NCBI RefSeq assembly: GCF_024323335.1
Contig: NC_066580.1
Span: 441,087,351 to 441,151,350, forward strand
From: Lathyrus oleraceus
Lineage: Eukaryota; Streptophyta; Magnoliopsida; Fabales; Fabaceae
Length of the DNA: 64,000 nt
Direction of reading: 5' to 3'
The position numbers were made by a program, and so were the translations under genes. The notes beneath the pieces were generated by a model. That model ran no database searches. It was not told the origin of the DNA and worked only from the letters and a program-made list of their open reading frames with translations. Positions 1 through 11,818 of the stretch are shown here, in pieces (position 1 is the stretch's first letter; each line of letters begins with the position of its first letter).

Positions 1-820
1 CGGCTAAGTATTTTAGATATCGGTATGTAAAGTAAGCGGAATGAAGGAATCAAAACTAAGTTGGTTTAATTTTATTTAAAAATAAAGTCACTCTTTTTAT
101 GGTTTCAATTTACAGGGTTAATCCCAAAGTTTTTGTACGAGAGTAAAAGACGTAAAGAAGTTAAAATCAATAGAACGAAAGTTTGAGTTTTTAACTGGAC
201 AGTGTAAATTGGACATTAATTCTAAATCAGGGCGAAAGCAATTTTTAGAGTTAATTAAATTCTAATCTTTTTCAAAAAGTATTTTTAAAGGTTAAATGTG
301 AGGACGAGAGTTAAGCATTTAAGTTTAATTATATAATCTAAGTCAATAGAGCGAGAGTTTGAGACGAGGGTGTTTAAACGATTATTATTTTAATGAAAAG
401 AGTTTCTATAGATTCTGTTGTTTTCAAAAAGTGATTTTGGACTTAACTAATAAGTGACAGCTACGTTAATATAAAGTCATAGTCTATTCAACAGAGCGAG
501 AGTTTGAGATAAGACTTTTAATCAATAGTATCTACCGAAAAGATTTATTTTAAAAACCAAGAAACCAACGAAGATTTGATTCCCTAATTACGACGAACTA
601 CATACCGATATCTGCTTAATTGATATTTAATTTAGATCTAATTTTAGTTTTACTTTTCCCCCAAACAATCAAAGTATCATCCGCCTTAGCTTTACGAAGT
701 AACCTTAGAAAACGGTATATCGATTCATAAGTTCCTGTGGGATCGATATCTTTTAAAACTACGCGATAGAACTGTGCACTTGCAGTTAGTACCCCAAATC
801 GACTCATAAAGTCGCGATCA
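1..820 (+). mobile_element. 3' part of an Athila-type LTR, cut by the window edge
   Basis: This stretch aligns along its whole length to the 3' half of the LTRs of element A (about 30799-31628 and 42700-43523), including the TTAGATATCGGTATG start region and the terminal GTCGCGATCA. It is clearly more diverged than the two A LTRs are from each other, so it is an older copy of the same family. The LTR ends at 820. The next bases are copia gag sequence, so it sits inside element H. Whether it is a solo LTR or the 3' LTR of a full element cannot be told from here. No PBS follows position 820, which argues against a 5' LTR. Confidence 0.85.
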
Positions 821-3512
821 TAAGTTTACAAGTAAGCACCATGAGTTCTAAAAACTATTTTAGGTTGTGGAAAATGAAGATGCAATAAACCTTAACTCAA
901 AAAAAGTGTGTGGAAGTATTAATGGATGAGGAGAATGTGATAAATGTCATTTTATTATGATTGATAGATAAAGTTTTAAGAAAAGTAAAAAAGGAGAATA
1001 TTGCAGCTTCGATGTGGGTCAAGCTTGAGTAATTGTATATGATCAAGTCCTCAAATCACAAAATACATCTAAAACATCTCTACTCATTCTTAATGGTAAA
1101 GAACAAATCCATTGTGGAGCAACTGAAAAATTTCATATGATCGTTTATGACTTGGAGAATATTGCAGCGCTTCAGCATTCTTGTTTTTCTTCAAGTCTCC
1201 AAGTCCCACTTATATAGCATAAGGAGAAGACCGTTGGAGGGCAAAATGGGGAAACCAAATAGAGCGGTTGTTCACTATTAGATGGTGAAAGGAGTGATAC
1301 TGCATACTGTCCTTCGCCCATAAATTCAGTGACAGGTGTAATGTATAGTACAGTCCTTGCCCATGAAACCAGGTAGTGGAAAGAATATTTGATTTGTACT
1401 ATATACTATTTGATCACATACCAATTTAATCTTATTTTCAAGTTCATTGGCTTCTGATGAAATTTGATGAAGCATGAAACGAAGAAACATATAGCTGGAT
1501 TCAGAAACTTCATAATCTTCGGTAAAATCCTTAACAACGTCAACAGTCTGGATTGAGATCTTCAGTATCTTCAGTATCTTCATAATCTTCAAAGTCTTCA
1601 GAGTCTGCAATCAGAACCTTGATAACCTCAACGTGTGGCATGAGATCTTCAGAATCTACAGCTAAGTAACAATACTTCAGAAGCTTGCCATTCTTCAGAA
1701 GTTTTCCATTCTTCATAAGCTTGATAATCAAAGTCACGTCCAGAAGCAGAAGTGGAGAGAACGTTGCAGCAACAACCTAGCGTCTCTTCATAAACTTCTT
1801 AAGAGTGAATCAACATAGAAGCAGAAAGAACATTGCAACAACAACTTGATATCTTTCAGAACTTCTCATGATTAGCACAAAAGCAGAATTTGGAACTCAA
1901 TTGTTCATAAACTGATGACGTTGCACGTCATAAACTCAGAATCAGAATTGGATATTAAAGCTACACAATAACAAACCATTAGGGTGCCAAAATTGTTTCA
2001 ACATAAATACAACATTTTTATCATCAAAACAGAAGGTATACATGTGCCCAAAGAACAAAAGTTGGATTATGGATCATGGACTCAAGATATCCTTATCCTA
2101 TATGTCCAAAGAAAGATTACTTTGAGACTTTTGAGCTGAAAGAAGGTGGAGTCAAAAACTCAATAACAATAAGACTTATAAAGTTCATGGTATTGGTATA
2201 GTTAAACTTAAAATATTTTATAACCATAATTTTATTTTACACAATGTGAGGTATGATCCTTAGTTTAATTAAAAAAATTCATCCATAAGCATGTTTGATG
2301 ATCTAGGCTATTGCATTAGAGTTAAACATGTGATGTTGAAAATTTTGCATGGTGCATGAATTATGGATACATGGTCTAAAATGTATGGGTTATATATTTT
2401 AGATTTTTCCACTATTATTGGTTATGTATTATCAACTAGTAAAGAACTTCATGACAAAAAACAAGTTATGGAATTTTAGATCAAGGCATGTTAGTGAAGG
2501 AAGAACTTCTAATGCCTAGAGTTTATTTCAATGTAACTTAATGAGTTTTGTCATAAATAAAGTATAAAGAGGAATATAATAATTGGTTACACATCTCAAC
2601 AAAATATCCTAATTGAACATAGGAAAACATGTCATTTTGGAGAGGATAATGTGCATGTTGTTGGGAGTTGGATTGTAAAAACAATTTTGGGGAAAATTTG
2701 TGTCTACAACGACTTACCTGATTGACAATTGTCCGTTCACGTGAATACACTTCAAGATACCTATGGAGTTTTTGATTAGGAAACTAATAAACTACTTTAA
2801 TTTGAATGTCTTCAAATTTTTACCATTTGCATATATTAAGCTAGATGAGATTGATATTAGGGTTGTGAAGTGTGTCTTCATTGGTTATTTTGAAGGTGTG
2901 AAGAGTTACAAGTTATGGAAGGTGAATCTTGGAGGATCAAATTAATCATAAACAAGTATGTTACTTTCCATGAGACTCGTATAACGAAGAAGTGTGAAAA
3001 CCTGGAGGTGAAAGAATAAAAAACTATATGGCAGAAGACTTAGTTTGAGGTGAAGGTTCCTTCTAGGGAAACTACAGTTGAGGAGGAAGTTAACTCTTTA
3101 TTCTAGTTCTAGTGAGGAAAATATACAGTGGCTTCTTCATTTGACTCGTGATAGGGTAAGGAGGTAAATTGTAACACTTTAGAAATACAATTGTATTGAC
3201 CTTAATTATTATGCTTTGAATGTGGCAAAAGAGTTGCAATACTCATAACCAAAAACCATCACAGAGGCATTCAAAATAAAGGGGGAGTCAAAATGGTTGA
3301 AGGTGGTGAAGAACCATGCTTGTGGGTTTCTACTACTACCTAATAAACAAAGGGTAGTTGAATGCAAGTAGAGTTAAGTGACTAAATCAAGTTTCAAGCA
3401 TTGCTTGGACTTGGTCAAATTCATTGAATAATTATTAAAGCTTTGGAGATAGTAGCAAGTTGGTTGATGGTTAAATAGACATAATCATCGTTTTTAAGCC
3501 AAGTTGGAGATT
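821..3512 (+). pseudogene. Decayed Ty1/copia gag-pol relic (element H)
   Basis: A plus-strand copia polyprotein can be followed through many stops and frameshifts. The gag start is at about 841 (an NYFRLWKMKM-like stretch, then SMWVKLE at 1010-1030). A foreign block interrupts gag at about 1158. The protease/integrase part resumes at about 2055 (WIMDS, MCPKKDYFETFELKEGG). An integrase-end segment at 2763-2945 reads KCVFIGYFEGVKSYKLW, a hallmark of copia pol. The RT start is at about 3110-3370 (ITEAFKIKGESKWLK, then KQRVVECK). The text then jumps to an RNase H tail (SSFKHCLDL near 3395), so most of RT and RNase H is deleted. Lineage is probably Tork-like. It is non-functional. Confidence 0.75.
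1159..2035. repeat. Foreign block interrupting copia gag, possible LTR fragment
   Basis: The sequence between the gag and protease parts of element H does not belong to that polyprotein. It contains degenerate short repeats of a TTCAG(A/T)AT(C/A)TTC-like unit at about 1558-1735 and ends near AACAAACCATTAGGGTGCC (1973-1991). This texture resembles LTRs of legume SIRE-type copia elements, but no clear ends or target duplications were found. No ORF here looks real. Confidence 0.3.
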
Positions 3513-4240
3513 TTTGAAAGTATGCCTCAAAAACTCAAGTTAGCTCAACTCAAGAGAGGTTGGCTCGAATTATGATTGTTTATCTCAGTCAGTGACTCGG
3601 TGAACACACTCAATAACTTGGTCAACAACTCAATCGACTTTGTCGGCATCTTAGTGGTGGCTCTGGTAAGTTTGTAGACCGAGCCCAAAATTTTGGCGCA
3701 TTAGAGTTTTAGGACATTTTAAATATGATTTTCTATCACTTATGTTAGTATGAAAGAAATGTGGTAATCCTAACGAGAAAATTTTAGAGAGGTGATAATA
3801 AAAATCCTTATGATTGAGTGTTCTTGGAATTGGTAAACCTTTGAGGATATATAAGGGAATTGAGAAACAATTCTAAATAACTTATTTGTTATTAGGACCT
3901 TGAAAGACTATTTTCTTGTAACTCATCTTGTAGTCTCTTGTAAGAACTTTTAAAGTATATTGAATCGAAGAATTATTCTCTTTCCTATAGTAGATCAGTT
4001 TGATTGAATTGGATAAACAAAATCTTTGTGTTCCCGTCTTTTATCTCATTCTTTCTCACATGGATTTGGTTACAATATTTGGGAAATTGATTAATTTTGC
4101 TTGAGGTCGTTTGTTTTGGTTGTCATTGTTCTTTGTAGTGCACATAAAAGTCTTGATGTGATCAAATATTTTTGTATTTCACAAACAATTTTCTAGTCTC
4201 TTTACGAAATAAGTGAGACTCGTAGAATTACCGCGCGCAC
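3513..4240 (+). mobile_element. Probable 3' LTR of copia relic H
   Basis: The block follows a purine-rich AAGCCAAGTTGGAGATTTT just after the RNase H remnant. It ends around CCGCGCGCACA (4231-4241), as copia LTRs often do. Near its end is a short-transcript-like region with TTGTAACTC and TTGAATCGAAGAATTATTC. No matching 5' LTR is in the window, so the ends are approximate. Confidence 0.4.
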
Positions 4241-4507
4241 ATGATGGCATATGTTATTATGAAAAATATGAGAGGCACATAACCATATAACTTTGACCTC
4301 ACATTTTTAAAGAAATCGCATTACAAGAATATATTATTAGCATTTCTTCTTACTCGCAATCTCATAAATAAATCAACGAATTGTAGTCTAAAATACCATG
4401 TTGAGATAAGTTATCCTTTGTCAGAAACCTATTATTAAAAAGTATTCAAACATATAGAGACACTTTCAGAAGAACAAAATTATTTCAAACGGTCTCCTTA
4501 GACATTA

Positions 4508-5092
4508 AAAGTGTGTTTGTATGAAGCATTTTAATGAGAAAAAATAACTTTTTGAGCGAATTTAAATTATTTGACCAAGTCTATTGTTTGGATAAAAAAA
4601 TATGGAGATTGTTAAAATGATATAAATTTATAAGTATTTTATTCAAGTTAAACGTAAGGAATTTCAAATGACACAAAAAATTAAGAATTTAAAATTGTTT
4701 CTTCATTCAATATAATGTGAATGTTAAATTGTTTATTTTTAATTTTTTAAATTTTGTGGAATGGTCCTTATATTTTATCCCCAAAATTTTTAAAAATAAC
4801 AAATCTATCTCAAAAGTTAATTTTTTTTATAAATAATACCCTAATAATCTTCAAATTTTACAAATTAGTCCCTTCAAATTTTCAAAAATTACAAATTCGT
4901 CTTTATTTTTCATATTTTAAATTTGACTCAAATTTATGAAAATAATCCTAAAAATTTAACAATAAACTATTTTAATACCACATCCAAACAAAATAATTTA
5001 AAAATAAATGAATTTCAAATAAATCATTTAATTACTTAAAATTTTAAATTTTTAAAAAATTCTCGATTACTATCTCATTCAAACATACTCTA
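4508..5092. mobile_element. MITE-like element with degenerate terminal inverted repeats
   Basis: The left end reads AGTGTGTTTGTATGA and the right end, reverse-complemented, reads AGAGTATGTTTGAATGA. These are imperfect terminal inverted repeats about 585 bp apart. The interior is very AT-rich and non-coding. A related sequence appears in reverse orientation at about 15445-15860. The target duplication is unclear (TAAA is possible). Confidence 0.45.
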
Positions 5093-5845
5093 AATAATTT
5101 GATTATGATTGTTAAATAATATGTCTATCATCAAGGCTCCACATGTAAGCATGTTTACCCGAAACATTAGCTTGCAAAACTAAATTAACCAACAGAATAT
5201 AACACTCTCTAATCTTCTCTTCCTCTCAAGCAAAAAGATGCATGTGCCATGTTCAACCACCACCTTAAGAGCCCAATCCAACATGTTCATTTCAACAACT
5301 AAAATATTAATTATTTTTCGATAACTCAACAAATTTACTAAACATTACGCTAAAATACCTCTGAAGCTACTTATCCTTCCTGGACAATTTGTTATCTTCC
5401 TCATTCACTCTTCTCTTAATACTGTCTTCAAATTAGTCGATACAATTTAACTCAACTCCTTCTCTATCACTTCTCAAATTATTCAATAACCCTGACACCT
5501 TACTCAACACTCAAAACTCTTTCTCACCTTACTCAATTTAACTCTAATTCTATTGTAATCTTTTTTTGTTTTTTGATATGTTTAATCTTGTTAACGAAGA
5601 AGATCACGACTCATCCAACATAGATGTGACTTTCAAACTTAATTTTCTCTTTCAAGCTTGATTACTTTAATATGGCTAACCATTCGAAATGATAATCCAA
5701 TCCAAACACGTAAGATACTTTTTATTGGACGTCCTTTTCATGTACCTTAGAAGTTGGAACAAGGTTATTTAGAAAAAAGAGAAAAATATATTCATATTTT
5801 ATAAAATTTAACTAGTATATATAGGTCTAAAATAATTTTAGACTC
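5093..5845. other. AT-rich intergenic sequence, nothing recognised
   Basis: I see no coding potential, RNA gene or clear element in this stretch. Confidence 0.5.
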
Positions 5846-6022
5846 TGAGCCGTTTGTTTTGAAAAAATTTATAAAATGATTTTTAGTGTATTATAATTTT
5901 GTATAAAGAAAATTATTATTTTTTTTATAAAAATTATAAAATAAAAATTTGATTTGAATAATTATTCTTAAAATATTATTTTATGGAAAAAAAAATTAAA
6001 TATCAAAATCACTCAATTTTGA

Positions 6023-7854
6023 GAAATTTTTACTCAACTAACTCACTTTTTCAAAAGCATTCCCAAAATAATCCACTTTTCAGATTAATTCCCAGACTAC
6101 TTCACTTTGAAGAGGTGACGTCAGATGAATTTACGTCTATTTTCTAAGTTAAAAGATGGTCCCAATTAGATTGGCGTATGCACATAGTGTTATCAATCCA
6201 ATTGGCGCCCATGTGTAAAAAAGGAGAGGAGACGCCAATTGGTCTGACGCCTATATGTCTTGCGTAATTTTTTTTGTATAGATAGAGGTGTTGTGTGATT
6301 CATTTTTCCACATCTCTTTTCATTATATTGCAAACATGGTTCGTCTTCGTCGCCACTATGGAAAAGTGATTTATTCGAGAGACAAGCCTCCGATGGAGAT
6401 GCTCTTCTCGAACGTCTGTCGTTTCGAGCAACTATAGAGTGAGTTAGTTCGTTGGTTAGACGGAAACATACCTATAGGTAAAAAAATTAGAAGTATTGAG
6501 AGACTCAATGCCTTAGGTAGGTGGGTGCGAGTCAAAAATGATAAGGATGCCAGGGAAGTTATGTTTGCACCAAATTAGTTTAATTGTTGTAATTAGTTAG
6601 AAATGTTGATTTTAAATGTTGTGGTTGTCGCACAAAAAAGTCAACTGTTGACCAAAAGTCAATTGTTGTATAAATGATCAATTTTGTAGTCGTTGTACAT
6701 GTATGGACTTTGAATGTGATTGTATGAAATGATATTTGATATTTGAATGCATTGACTGTTTGAAATGAATTGTATGGATATGAAAAATATTGAAATGGAT
6801 GAACATGATAACATGAATCAATGGACACGAATTTTGAATGAATCAAGACCTAAGGACCAAAACGGATAATAATTATGACCTATCCATCGATTCATGGACC
6901 AAACACCAATGAAAATGACATGGAATAGACTAAGTGGTGAACTTGATGAATACCTGATCATGGATCAATGGACATGACCATAACTTGGATGAACAATGCC
7001 AAGCATGAAACAAAAACTCTAGTAAGGCCCAAGATGTATAATGAATTAGGTCATAATCAAAGATTCATGGACCAAACAACAATGGCAATGCAAATAGCAT
7101 GAATGAATTAGGTAGATGAAATAGGTTAGGCATGGACTAAGCATGAGGATATGATCAGATGCAATGTTAAGGGTGGATTAAATCAAGTGGAAGTTGTGAT
7201 GCCATGGAAATGGACTTGAACCAATGGCTACCAAACACCACAACAATCATTTCAACCTTTCCTCGGCGCATCATTCACACCAATGTCTCCCCTCAATCGT
7301 TCTTGTCGCCCTCCAATAACTCAAACACAATCCAACTACTCTGGCATGAGTCACGAACTCAGCTATGGCGGTAACGCTTCATTGCAGGTGGTGGTGATGT
7401 TCCTAGGCCCTCAATTCCTCAAACACTTAGGATGAATCATCAACGTGGGTTAGTGACACGCGTTCGGGTAGATAGGGGATGTGGTGTTGGAGGTCGGTTA
7501 GGTCATCCCGATCAACGACATTAGTCTTTATGGTATTCGTATGTAAACACATATTAATATTAATATCAATTGGTCTGATTTCGACTTTTATCTAAAACGT
7601 ACATTGTTTTAAAAAAAAATACACAACATACATAGGTGTCTGCCTCCTCTCATTTTTTACACATGGGCACCAATTGGATTGGCAACACCATGTGCATAAG
7701 TCAATCCAATTGTCGCCACCTCTTTAACTTAGAGAGCATGCGCCAATTCATATGACGTCACCTCTTCAAAGTGGGGGTAGTTTGAGAATTAATCTGAAAA
7801 ATGGGTTATTTGGAAATTTTATTAAAAAAATTGGGTTAGTTGAGTAAAAATTTC
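6023..7854 (+). mobile_element. Non-autonomous Mutator-like (MULE) element with long TIRs
   Basis: Long terminal inverted repeats of about 250 bp run inward from GAAATTTTTACTCAACTAAC (left, 6023) and its reverse complement (right, ending 7854). Both TIRs contain a GGTGACGTCA stretch and two copies of an ATCCAATTGG-type dyad. The flanks are CAATTTTGA (6014-6022) and CAATTTCAA (7855-7863), a 7/9 match that fits the 9-bp target duplication of MULEs. Long TIRs plus a 9-bp duplication are the family signature. The interior has a broken coding remnant (6336-6578) and a second coding-like scrap around 7290-7530. No transposase catalytic domain is visible. Confidence 0.65.
6336..6578 (+). pseudogene. 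Remnant of a MULE-encoded N-terminal domain
   Basis: From an ATG at 6336 one frame reads MVRLRRHYGKVIYSRD, continues to an in-frame TAG about 33 codons in, then reads on through ELVRWLDGNIPIGKKI and a KNDKDAREVMF segment to a TAG at 6576-6578. The frame, the single internal stop and the position just inside the left TIR suggest the start of a transposase-type gene. The layout resembles the short N-terminal domain found before the catalytic region in MuDR-type proteins, but I cannot assign it firmly. The catalytic part is absent. Confidence 0.4.
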
Positions 7855-8082
7855 CAATTTCAAGATTATTTTAAATAGCTTTTTATTTGAAAAAATTACG
7901 ATTTCGACTATGTTTTGATCTTCAATAATATATATTTATATTATAGAATGTCAAAATTAGTTTTTCTATTTAGAAAAAATGAATATAAATTTTTTTATAA
8001 TATATTTAAAAATTATATTATAATTTTTTTTTGAAAATATAAAAAAAAATCATTTTTTAAAGTCAAAACAAACGGACCCTCT

Positions 8083-8482
8083 ATTTGATAAAAATAACGT
8101 TTGACTCATAAAATAATTTAGAATTTATGACTGATGGATGATGGTTGATGATTGATGAGTGATAGCTAATAAACTAATTGAAATGTTTAGTAAAATTAAC
8201 GACTTAACTAATTTATGAATGAATGTAAAATAACATAAAAGATATTTAATACATATTTATTTTATTTTAAATTAAAATAAATTATAAAATATAAAAATAG
8301 GATTTTTATGAAAATAATAAAGATAAAAATAACATAAAAGATGATAAGCCATAAACTATAACGTTTAGAAAATAATCTATAAGCTCGTGATGAAAAAATC
8401 GTTATCAAACATGTTTAAATTGTCATATTAGATTATAAACTATAAACTATAAGCTCAAAAACGTAACTTATCAAACAAAACA
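8083..8482. mobile_element. MITE-like element with TTTGATAA...ACGTTT terminal repeats
   Basis: The left end (TATTTGATAAAAATAACGTTTGA) and the reverse complement of the right end (GTTTGATAAGTTACGTTTTTGA) are imperfect inverted repeats about 400 bp apart. The interior repeats ATAAACTATAA and AAGCTC motifs, is AT-rich and is non-coding. Confidence 0.4.
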
Positions 8483-9559
8483 TTACACTCTCATCCAATA
8501 GAAATTTATCATTTAATTATGTTATATTATAAATTTAAAAATTACATAATGATGTGGTAGAATATATGATGGTGATTGATTGGCAGTATAAAATTATTTT
8601 ACATTTTCATTGCATATCTCATTTTCTCTATTTTATATAAATAAAATAATTTATTTAAATGGAAAAAATCAATAATTAAAAATTATATAATTATAAAGAA
8701 AAGCAAAATTAACTAACACCAACATATTATATATACAGGATTTAATTTTAGTCATGGGTATAATTTTTAAATTTGCAAAAATTAAATCAACTTAGTAATT
8801 TTACAAATTCCACTTATTCATCGAGAGGGAATTATAATCACTAAATTATTTGATAAAAATTCACATAATAAATGAGTCAGGCTGATCTATAGTATCTTCT
8901 AGAAAGCTTAAGCTTCTAGAAATTTGTTATGGTGACTCTGACTCATATACACGCCAAATTGAGATGGCGTTTTTATGGAATCATAAATTCCTAGCACCTT
9001 CCTTTCTTCCTAGCACCTTCTAACGGTACACTTAATTATTTTCTTAATTAATATAATTAGATTTGCTAAGTTAACTATACTTTTTAATAGTAACTATAAA
9101 TATAAAAAATGTAGTATAATTCTCATCTAAGCACATGTAATAAATTTTAATCGTTAAAAATATCGTTTTAAAAATTGTATTTAATTTTTTAACTTTATTC
9201 ATATATATTGTTAATGTAATTTTTATATACATTCATTTAATTACATGGCCGTTAGATCGTTAATAATATTATTATTTATAAAATTATGTTTATAAATAAT
9301 TAGATATGTCGATAATTTTTTTATAAATTTATTTATTAAAGATTAAAGGTGATGTATTGTCACTGTTACATCATCATCCAATAAAATTATAACATTTCAT
9401 TATATCATATTAGTATTTTAAAATTAAACGTTTAATTTAGCGAGATACATCTTTGATTTGTTAGTGCATATTCTTTTTTTTCATTGTTTTATTTAACACT
9501 AACTTCTTATTTTTGAATTTTAAACGAGTGTCTTAAAAACCCAAGTTAGTCTCACCCAA
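8483..9559. other. AT-rich intergenic sequence
   Basis: This stretch is non-coding. It holds the inverted repeat at 8872-8946 and a short direct duplication of CCTAGCACCTTC near 8991-9019. Nothing else was recognised. Confidence 0.5.
8872..8946. repeat. Imperfect 75-bp inverted repeat with heat-shock-element-like core
   Basis: The outer arms are ATGAGTCAG (8872-8880) and CTGACTCAT (8938-8946). The core at 8898-8922 contains two TTCTAGAA dyads around a central AGCTTAAGCT and is self-complementary apart from one base. TTCnnGAA dyads are the building block of heat-shock elements, but no gene starts nearby, so a foldback MITE end is at least as likely. Confidence 0.5.
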
Positions 9560-11100
9560 GTCATTTGCAAAATGATCTCTATTAAAATTTTAATGTTTAG
9601 TTTATTTTTCCAAGTGTTTATGGAGCTCAGACACTATTGAAATGGAGAATTGGATCTTGTTATTAGAGTCAATATGAACTTCTCGATTTTCAATGGAATC
9701 ACCCTATTTTGTTTGCCATGGAGCCAAATTTCCTTTATATCCCATATAATTAACTAGATCCATGAAGTTGATATTGTGGGCATTATATTTTGATGTGATG
9801 TATGTGGTCTTCGCAGTTTTCTTTACTTTTAAGCTGGCATGATAACATCTTTTATGCATCATATAATCTCCTTTTATAATCCCTAACTGTCTGCTCTCTA
9901 TGGGATATTACATTGTTAAATAAAGCATTGATAGAATTGCCTCCATGGCATTGGACGTAGGTCTTTCAATGTTAATATTGTAGGAAGGGGACATCTATCA
10001 CAAGACACTTGAGTGTTATGATTTTAGTGTTCTTTCTTTCTCCAAAGATTGTTTTAATTGGGATATAACCAGGGACGTGCACTTGATCAACTGAATGACG
10101 TACCAAATACCCTTTGAAAGACTGATATTCTCTAGATCTAACTTTAATATTTTGAAATCATCCTAGTAAAGGACATTTGTCGAGCTTTCGAGGTCATCTA
10201 AAACTCTTTTTATGTTCCACTGGAAATTTTGAATGTTAATAACGATAAGGTCATCCTCATGGGGTAGGACTTCGGTCGTATCTTGACATGAGAAGACAGC
10301 GGTCAAACGAGGGTGGGGAGTATTAACGACATTGTGGATGGTTCCAAGATATACATAACTTGACGAGCATATCATTTTCGAGAAGAACTTGATTCTCCAC
10401 TCCAACAATGGTATTCAAAGTGGGGCGAACATGCTCATTTACTTTATGATCTTTCCTTTTTCTTGCCGAAGGCTCATGGGATGATCCCACTCTAGATGAT
10501 GCGACCTCCATGCATAATTGTATGGAGCTTCTTGAACATGTCTTTGTAAATGGTCTTCCTGAATAAGACACTTGATCTCTTTCTTCAATTGGTGACAATT
10601 GTCTGTATGTTGGCCCTTCAATTTATAGTCCTTGCACCACTTGCTGGGTTCGCCCCCATTGTTTCCCATTTGGGAGGTGAGGGATTTGGGATGTCCCTAG
10701 TGTGATAAACTTCTTGCCATATAAGATTTTATCTTGTGTTCATAGGTGTTTAATATCATGTAGGTTTTCGAATATGTCTTTTTCCTTCTGTTAAGCTTAA
10801 AAGTTCCCCTTTTCCAATTGGTTGCGTGAGGGGTTCTTACGGATGACAAATGACTCAAATCCTCTTCTATTTATATCCTTTGCATCTATGGACATCTTTT
10901 CAACATTACTATATTTTCATTTCACGTAACACTTCGCTCGTGCCACGATTTCTTCCATTGAATTTACAGGCTTCCGTGTGAGGGACTTGTTGAAATGTCA
11001 TATATTTAATCCAATATAGAAAGTACCTACAAACATTTTCTGATATGGGTTGATTACATTTGTCTCTCCCATGTCTATGACTAGATTATGTGACATAATT
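9560..11100 (-). pseudogene. Gag-protease relic of a Tat-type Ty3/gypsy element
   Basis: Read on the minus strand, a decayed polyprotein runs from about 11100 to 9560. A gag segment at about 11000-10800 includes SLTRKPVNSMEEIVARA. A zinc-knuckle-like region lies at 10669-10439 (KWCKDYKLKGQHTDNCHQLK, pattern C-x-x...H...C). A protease region follows near 10290-10160 (LPHEDDLIVINI, then DDLESSTNVLY where an active-site D-S/T-G is expected). A protease C-terminus and linker follow at 10130-9880 (HVPGYIPIKTIFGE, then a MEAILSMLYLTM stretch). Several stops and frameshifts break it. This order and wording fit the Tat/Retand/Ogre branch of plant gypsy elements. No RT or integrase follows, and no LTRs were paired with it. 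Confidence 0.65.
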
Positions 11101-11214
11101 TTATGACCCTTATTGTTATGACTGTTATGACCATTACATAGTCATGACCATTATCATTATGTTCTTCTGTCTAGGGCTCGGTTGTGCAACATGCATCTCC
11201 TTACGTGACTCATT

Positions 11215-11340
11215 GTTTAGTCAACTCATTATCTTAAAGTTCAGTTGAACCCCTAATGGGATAACTCCTTATCTTAAAGTTCAATTGAACCCCTAATGGG
11301 ATAACTCCTTATCTTAAAGTTCAATTGAACCCCTAATGAG
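11215..11340. repeat. Tandem repeat, 40-bp unit, about three copies
   Basis: The unit contains CTTATCTTAAAGTTCAATTG followed by AACCCCTAATGGGATAACTC and is repeated head to tail three times with one to three changes. It lies just upstream of the gag relic and may be part of that element's leader. Confidence 0.85.
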
Positions 11341-11818
11341 ATGGTCTCGCCGAGATTAACTCGTTCATGTAGCATATTGTGGCGAGGTAGTCAACATCAT
11401 TCACAGTTAGATTCACCTCACCCATGTTTGTTTAAATATTTTCCATTAGGTATGGCAACAGATAGGGGATTAGGTGGGTTTAAGCAATATCAACCCCAGC
11501 CGAGCCATCCTATATTAGCCCTACCCACCTGCAATGGAAAATGAGTTTTCAATGGGAACTGAGTTTCTCCGCCATGCCCCCACCGTTAAATAATTTTTTT
11601 TTAAATGCATATTTTTTCAATAATTAAATTAAATATTTATTATTTTAATAAAAATTATAATATTTAGTCATTTTCATTAATTTGTATTTTCAAATAATGA
11701 ATATTAATTCTAACAAACTTGTTTCTTTTTAATAATAACAAATTTGTTACCTTAATATTAGGAAAAATAAACAAGTAATAAAATTATTAAAAATAAAAGT
11801 AAGAAAATAAAATTTAAG

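Larger units (their letters stand above)
5846..8080. mobile_element. Short inverted-repeat element split by a Mutator-like insertion
   Basis: The outer ends are inverted copies: GCCGTTTGTTTTGA with an AAAATGATTTTT tail on the left (from about 5847), and the reverse complement of the same on the right (to about 8079). Between them, after removing 6023-7854, only AT-rich non-coding sequence remains. That fits a MITE of about 400 bp that served as a landing site for the Mutator-like element. CTC may be duplicated at both ends. Confidence 0.5.
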
